From JAQWUY01 sp049615605 (GTDB lineage: Bacteria > Pseudomonadota > Alphaproteobacteria > JAQWUY01), in NCBI GenBank assembly GCA_049615605.1, contig JBMZFW010000044.1:1-9728 (forward strand): a stretch of DNA of 9,728 nt, read 5' to 3'. The notes under the pieces are model-generated. The model was not told the origin of the DNA, did no database searches, and was given only the letters and a program-made list of their open reading frames with translations. Positions 7,343 through 9,728 of this stretch are shown here, piece after piece (the stretch's first letter is position 1; the number at the start of each line of letters is the position of its first letter). Made by a program: the position numbers and the translations under genes.

Positions 7343-8062
7343 CTATTTATTAACGCTGTCATATATACTTTGGGCAACTGCCTTCATATCTTCGGCTTGG
7401 GTAATTGGGCGTCCAATTACAATGTAATCAGCACCTTTATCAAGGGCTTGTTTTGGCGTCATAATTCGTTTTTGGTCGCCCGCATCTGCACCTTCTGGGC
7501 GAATGCCTGGAACAACAAGCACAAAGTCATCACCACAAGCTTGTTTAATTGCTTCAATTTCAAATGCGGAACAAACAACCCCGTCAAGACCGGCTTGTTT
7601 GGCAAGCTTTGCCATTTTAATAACTTGTTCGTTTGTGCCAGACGAATAACCAATTTCATTCATATCATTATCATCAAGTGCCGTTAAAATTGTAACCCCA
7701 ATTACAAGTGGTGGGGTAACGCCAAGTTGTTCACCCAATTCAACCGCTTGGGCTTTTGCCTTTTTCATCATTTCAAGACCGCCTGCGGTGTGAACATTAA
7801 TCATATTTGGAATATGGCCCGTCATTGCGCCCCTTATGGCACCAGCAACAGTATTTGGAATATCGTGGAATTTTAAATCAAGAAACAAATAATTATCGTT
7901 TCTTTCCATTACCTTGTTAACACCGTTTATACCGTTTGCGTTAAAGAATTCCAGCCCCAGCTTAACACCACCAACAAGATCGCCAATTTGTTCAATTGTT
8001 CCGCGAATCTTGGCAATGTTTGGTGTATCAAACGCGACCAATATTTTTTTGTGATTTTCCAT
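7343..8062 (-). CDS. pyrF: Orotidine 5'-phosphate decarboxylase
   Basis: A 239-residue TIM-barrel enzyme catalysing the last step of UMP synthesis. The catalytic D-x-K-x-x-D signature is LDLKFHDIPNT (61-71), with D62, K64 and D67; other landmarks are AFDTPN (10-15), GVKLGLEFF (32-40), PGIRPEG (185-191) and IGRPIT (216-221), the last two binding the phosphate. Length is as expected for the bacterial type I family. The start is backed by AAGGA lying within the last codons of lapA, 6 bp before the ATG beyond the lapA stop. Order ihfB-lapA-pyrF is usual for alphaproteobacteria. Downstream, 67 bp of AT-rich sequence (7276-7342) lead to accD; no terminator or clear promoter is visible there. Confidence 0.96.
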   Translation of the reverse strand: MENHKKILVAFDTPNIAKIRGTIEQIGDLVGGVKLGLEFFNANGINGVNKVMERNDNYLFLDLKFHDIPNTVAGAIRGAMTGHIPNMINVHTAGGLEMMKKAKAQAVELGEQLGVTPPLVIGVTILTALDDNDMNEIGYSSGTNEQVIKMAKLAKQAGLDGVVCSAFEIEAIKQACGDDFVLVVPGIRPEGADAGDQKRIMTPKQALDKGADYIVIGRPITQAEDMKAVAQSIYDSVNK

Positions 8063-8068
8063 TGAAGT

Positions 8069-8293
8069 TTAGTCCTTATTATTATTTAGCTTACTATACA
8101 ATAAACCAAAAATAAAGCCAACCGCTATTGCAATTAATGTTAATAAAAATAAGGGCGTATCAAGCCCGCCGGGAAATGGCCACATGCCAACCGTGATGTT
8201 ATTATTGTTTGATACAACAAATATAACTAGCAATAAAATCAATACAACATTAAACAGTTTAAATATAAAATTTGCGACAGGATTGTTTTTCAT
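8069..8293 (-). CDS. LapA-domain (DUF1049) small inner-membrane protein
   Basis: A 74-residue protein with two predicted membrane helices, about residues 9-28 (FIFKLFNVVLILLLVIFVVS) and 46-64 (PLFLLTLIAIAVGFIFGLL), joined by a loop NNNNITVGMWPFPGG that is typical of the LapA/DUF1049 family. In E. coli LapA works with LapB to control lipopolysaccharide synthesis through LpxC turnover; whether this alphaproteobacterial homologue does so is not shown here, and no lapB is present in the window. The ATG overlaps the ihfB stop by one base (TAATG), implying coupled translation. The location between ihfB and pyrF supports the family call. Confidence 0.85.
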   Translation of the reverse strand: MKNNPVANFIFKLFNVVLILLLVIFVVSNNNNITVGMWPFPGGLDTPLFLLTLIAIAVGFIFGLLYSKLNNNKD

Positions 8294-8586
8294 TATTTTT
8301 TATTATCAATTCGTTCTTTTAATAATTTTCCAGCCTTAAAATAAGGAACTTTTTTTTCTTCCGTTTCAAAAGTTTCACCTGTTTTTGGGTTTCTGGCTAT
8401 GCTTGCTTTTCTTGTTTTTAAATCAAACGCGCCAAAGTTTCTAAACTCAACCCTTCCGTCATTTGCAAGCTGTTTTGAAATTTCTTTTAATATGCCATTA
8501 ACTATTATTTCAACATCTTGTAATGATAGCTGAGAGTTTTTGTTGCTTATGTTTTGTATCAATTCTGATTTATTGATATTGTCCAT
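8293..8586 (-). CDS. ihfB: Integration host factor subunit beta (HU/IHF family)
   Basis: A 97-residue DNA-bending protein of the HU/IHF family. The dimer core shows NKSELIQNISNK at the start and GRVEFRNFGAFDLKTRKA (44-61); the DNA-intercalating beta-arm tip is ARNPKTGE (64-71) with the conserved proline, and the C-terminus VPYFKAGKLLKERI (79-92) is of the IHF type. IHF-beta is preferred over HU because of length, the FKAGK ending and position in front of lapA-pyrF, an alphaproteobacterial hallmark. An AGGA ribosome binding site lies at 8595-8598 on the minus strand, 8 nt from the ATG. It is the first gene of the operon, with a promoter candidate upstream. Confidence 0.92.
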   Translation of the reverse strand: MDNINKSELIQNISNKNSQLSLQDVEIIVNGILKEISKQLANDGRVEFRNFGAFDLKTRKASIARNPKTGETFETEEKKVPYFKAGKLLKERIDNKK

Positions 8587-8633
8587 AATCTGATTCCTAA
8601 ATTAATATATTAAAAATACTTTAGCTGGTAAAT

Positions 8634-8639
8634 ACTATA
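8634..8639 (-). promoter_or_regulatory. Candidate -10 box of the ihfB operon promoter
   Basis: On the minus strand TATAGT (5 of 6 to TATAAT) lies 48 bp before the ihfB start, directly after TTTTAGTG. The -35 side is only a T-rich tract (TTTTTT) at 17-bp spacing, so the -35 is poor. A promoter for the five-gene operon must lie in 8587-8744, and this is the best -10 there. Confidence 0.45.
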
Positions 8640-8725
8640 CACTAAAACACAATAAAAAAAAAGTTTTAATCTTTACAAAGTGCAATAAAAAAACTACAAT
8701 TGTATTTATTTTGGAAAATTTTTTA

Positions 8726-8731
8726 TATAAC
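8726..8731 (+). promoter_or_regulatory. Candidate -10 box of the J-domain gene
   Basis: TATAAC (5 of 6) lies 13 bp before the ATG at 8745. A weak TTGTAT is at 8700-8705, 20 bp upstream, or 18 bp from the overlapping TATATA at 8724-8729. If used, transcription would start only about 6-8 nt before the ATG, giving an almost leaderless mRNA, which fits the lack of a Shine-Dalgarno sequence. Confidence 0.3.
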
Positions 8732-8744
8732 AGTGTTTTATTAA

Positions 8745-9356
8745 ATGACAAAGCGGTACAATCATACCATATACTGCTCAAAGCAGTTTAAATCAAAAGT
8801 CGAGTCTGTCGCAAAAGTGACAAATATGTCGCCTGCCGACTTGGTAAAAGCTGCTTTTTTATTTGCCACATCTGATATGTTGGCAAAAATTGAGCTAGAA
8901 TCAGACAAGACAATAGAGCGTGAAAAAATTGTAATTAAGTCTGGTCAAAATGCGGGACAAGTCATCTTTCGCAGACCAAGATTGCAAGTTATTTTGCCTT
9001 ATAAAATGAATCTTCTTGCCCTGAAAAAAGCATTAACATTTGCCGTTTCCGCGGAAACATTTCAAACATCATCACCAAAGCCTGAAACACAGGTAAACCA
9101 ACCACAGGCTAGGTATGAAAAAAGAATACCATTGGAATTGTTACCAAAAATTCCAGATTCAATAAGCACAATTCAAGACGCACTTCATCTGTTTGGGTTT
9201 CCACCAAACGCGATGATTAATAAAGAAGATTGTCGCAACCAATACACCAACTTATTAAAACAATTTCACCCAGATACGGGCGGCGATAATGCCTGTTCAA
9301 TCCGAACAGAATTTTTACAACAGGCGTGGAAAATTGTTGAAGCAAACTTTGAATAA
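8745..9356 (+). CDS. J-domain protein with RHH-like N-terminus, uncharacterised
   Basis: A 203-residue protein. The C-terminal 62 residues are a short J domain: helix I around IQDALHLFGF (143-152), helix II NKEDCRNQYTNLLKQF (159-174), the HPD motif at 175-177 that stimulates Hsp70 ATPase, then helix III RTEFLQQAWKIVEA. It lacks the Gly/Phe, zinc and substrate domains of DnaJ. Residues 1-45 read as strand-helix-helix (YNHTIYCSKQFKSKVESVAK, then SPADLVKAAFLFAT), resembling a ribbon-helix-helix DNA-binding fold. The middle RPRLQVILPYKMN (77-89) is followed by a proline-rich linker near 108-122. I recall similar unstudied proteins in alphaproteobacteria ending LGFPP..., HPD. An in-frame TAA immediately precedes the ATG, so the start cannot lie further upstream; no Shine-Dalgarno is visible. 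Single gene, divergent from ihfB. Confidence 0.8.
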   Translation: MTKRYNHTIYCSKQFKSKVESVAKVTNMSPADLVKAAFLFATSDMLAKIELESDKTIEREKIVIKSGQNAGQVIFRRPRLQVILPYKMNLLALKKALTFAVSAETFQTSSPKPETQVNQPQARYEKRIPLELLPKIPDSISTIQDALHLFGFPPNAMINKEDCRNQYTNLLKQFHPDTGGDNACSIRTEFLQQAWKIVEANFE

Positions 9357-9361
9357 TCATA

Positions 9362-9425
9362 TTGTGCACAAAAAATAAAAATGTTTATCAAATAAACACT
9401 GTGCTTTATGCACACAAAATGCACA
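9362..9425. promoter_or_regulatory. Cluster of TGCACA motifs with a DnaA-box-like site
   Basis: Within 64 bp after the J-domain gene, TGCACA occurs three times (9365-9370, 9409-9414, 9420-9425). The first is inside the 10-bp palindrome TTGTGCACAA (9362-9371). The second is inside TTATGCACA (9406-9414), which fits the relaxed DnaA box TTWTNCACA; the third has AAATGCACA. This could be a protein-binding cluster. One good DnaA match in AT-rich DNA is not enough to call an origin. Confidence 0.3.
9382..9398. repeat. Inverted repeat TGTTTAT-caa-ATAAACA
   Basis: A perfect 7-bp inverted repeat with a 3-base spacer, 26 bp after the J-domain stop. It sits among the TGCACA motifs. It may be an operator or a weak hairpin; there is no T run directly after it, so it is a poor terminator. 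Confidence 0.6.
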
Positions 9426-9448
9426 TTTTAATAAAATGTGTAATTTTT
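9422..9448. terminator. Possible weak terminator hairpin, CACATTTT/AAAATGTG
   Basis: A perfect 8-bp stem (9422-9429 with 9433-9440), loop AAT, followed on the plus strand by TAATTTTT. It would end the J-domain transcript about 65 nt after its stop. The stem holds only two G-C pairs, so it would be weak; an operator or binding-site role is equally possible. Confidence 0.4.
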
Positions 9449-9458
9449 AATTAAAAAT
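9443..9458. repeat. 16-bp perfect AT-only palindrome
   Basis: ATTTTTAATTAAAAAT is a perfect palindrome made only of A and T, beginning 2 bp after the preceding hairpin stem. It could help a bidirectional terminator or be an AT-rich protein-binding site; AT palindromes also arise easily by chance in this base composition. Confidence 0.5.
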
Positions 9459-9469
9459 CCCCAAAAACC

Positions 9470-9559
9470 ATAAATAAGTTTTAGTGAGTCTAGAATCAAG
9501 AGGGGGGTGGCGACAATTAGTTATAAGAATTATAAATAAGTTTTAAATTTTTAGAATCA
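9470..9559. repeat. Two-copy bipartite direct repeat
   Basis: ATAAATAAGTTTTA occurs at 9470-9483 and 9532-9545, each followed after 7 or 6 bases by TAGAATCA (9491-9498 and 9552-9559). The copies are 62 bp apart for the first half and 61 for the second. The 22 matching bases at near-constant spacing are more than chance would readily give, even in AT-rich DNA. Between the copies lie a GGGGGG run (9502-9507) and TTATAAgaaTTATAA (9521-9535). Function unknown: paired protein-binding sites, remnant of a small element, or part of a structured RNA. Confidence 0.6.
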
Positions 9560-9560
9560 G

Positions 9561-9608
9561 GGTTCTTATGAACGATGGCTAGGTATTGCTAGCCGAGTGA
9601 ATAAAACC
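9561..9608. other. 48-nt imperfect hairpin, candidate structured RNA or DNA element
   Basis: An inner stem GGCTAG (9577-9582) pairs with CTAGCC (9589-9594) around the loop GTATTG. An outer helix pairs GGTT-c-TTAT (9561-9569) with ATAA-AACC (9601-9608), one C bulged. Between them is a purine-rich internal loop, GAACGAT against GAGTGA, where GA/GA could form sheared pairs on the outer helix. It lies just downstream of the RecX-like stop. It has no T run on either strand for a classical terminator. It does not match tRNA, SRP RNA, RNase P or tmRNA landmarks that I know. Confidence 0.4.
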
Positions 9609-9624
9609 GCAGATAATAAAAAGT

Positions 9625-9728
9625 TTAAAATTTATTTAAAAGGGCTTGTTTGGATATGTCATAGCTAAACCCACGCCTTGCCATACTCGCCAAATGCTTT
9701 TCGTTTATTTCGCCGTCAAAGTCCACAT
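9625..9728 (-). CDS. recX: RecX-like regulatory protein, C-terminal fragment (cut by window edge)
   Basis: An open frame enters from the right edge and stops with TAA at 9625-9627. The visible 33 residues include EINEKHLASMARRGFSYD followed by ISKQALLNKF. The pattern of an Ala-Arg-Arg-Gly-Phe-Ser-Tyr-Asp turn just before a final helix is the typical end of RecX, a three-helix-repeat protein that binds and restrains RecA filaments. No other gene family I know ends this way, but only the tail is visible, so the call is moderate. The start and any neighbouring recA or alaS lie outside the window. Confidence 0.72.
   Translation of the reverse strand, partial: VDFDGEINEKHLASMARRGFSYDISKQALLNKF

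Noticed and set aside
7370..7687. Plus-strand open frame of 105 codons inside pyrF
   Set aside because: Antisense to a complete pyrF with intact catalytic residues; composition Asn/Phe-rich and no recognisable motif.
9470..9559. CRISPR-like repeat pair
   Set aside because: Only two short, bipartite copies with a variable middle, no third unit and no cas gene nearby.
9562..9573. GTTCTTATGAAC as a LexA/SOS box near recX
   Set aside because: Alphaproteobacterial LexA sites are direct repeats GTTC-N7-GTTC and the Gram-positive type is GAAC-N4-GTTC; this has the reverse arrangement and lies downstream of recX, not in a promoter. It is also part of the hairpin at 9561-9608.
9540..9624. tRNA or tmRNA gene suggested by GGGTTC and two stems
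   Set aside because: No T-arm GGTTCRANYCC, no 7-bp acceptor stem, no anticodon arm and no CCA end fit on either strand.
9357..9624. Replication origin
   Set aside because: Only one good DnaA-box match; no dnaA, dnaN, hemE, parA or gidA neighbour, and no strand-switch evidence available in this window. Kept only as a motif cluster.

Overview
The window looks like chromosomal core DNA of a low-GC alphaproteobacterium (roughly 60-65% A+T by eye). The protein families and their order point there: an HTH regulator next to a Smr-domain protein beside secB; argD-argF followed by hslO; ihfB-lapA-pyrF followed by accD-folC; an alphaproteobacterial-type AccD that has lost most of its zinc-ribbon cysteines; and the end of a RecX-like gene. 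I see no transposase, integrase, phage gene, rRNA, tRNA or CRISPR array. Compared with the order usual in the class, several genes are missing at conserved places, which suggests a streamlined genome.

Layout. (1) 21-902, minus strand: a small Smr endonuclease-domain gene followed 6 bp later by an XRE-type HTH regulator. (2) 1001-1456, plus: secB, divergent from smr and closed by a near-perfect intrinsic terminator. (3) 1539-5125, plus: a tight four-gene operon, argD-argF-beta-carbonic anhydrase-hslO, with junctions of +2, -1 and -8 nt. (4) 5126-8586, minus: an operon transcribed ihfB-lapA-pyrF-accD-folC, meeting hslO tail to tail with no base between the stop codons. (5) 8745-9356, plus: an uncharacterised protein with a ribbon-helix-helix-like N-terminus and a C-terminal J domain. 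(6) 9357-9624: a non-coding stretch unusually rich in palindromes, TGCACA motifs, a two-copy direct repeat and a 48-nt imperfect hairpin. (7) 9625-9728, minus: the C-terminal end of a RecX-like gene that runs off the window.

How the genes fit together. ArgD and ArgF are two arginine-biosynthesis enzymes. The carbonic anhydrase placed after argF could supply the bicarbonate used to make carbamoyl phosphate, which is the substrate of ArgF and also the start of the pyrimidine pathway that PyrF completes; acetyl-CoA carboxylase (AccD) uses bicarbonate too. The carbonic anhydrase carries the residues of the bicarbonate-inhibited type II beta class, so it may be feedback-controlled. SecB and Hsp33 (HslO) are chaperones and the J-domain protein may be a third chaperone-linked factor.

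Most interesting for follow-up are the RHH-J-domain protein with no visible Shine-Dalgarno sequence, the type II carbonic anhydrase inside an arginine operon, the absence of trpFBA from between pyrF and accD, and the structured non-coding region 9357-9624. I found no convincing new multi-gene defence or mobile system; most of the window is ordinary housekeeping.
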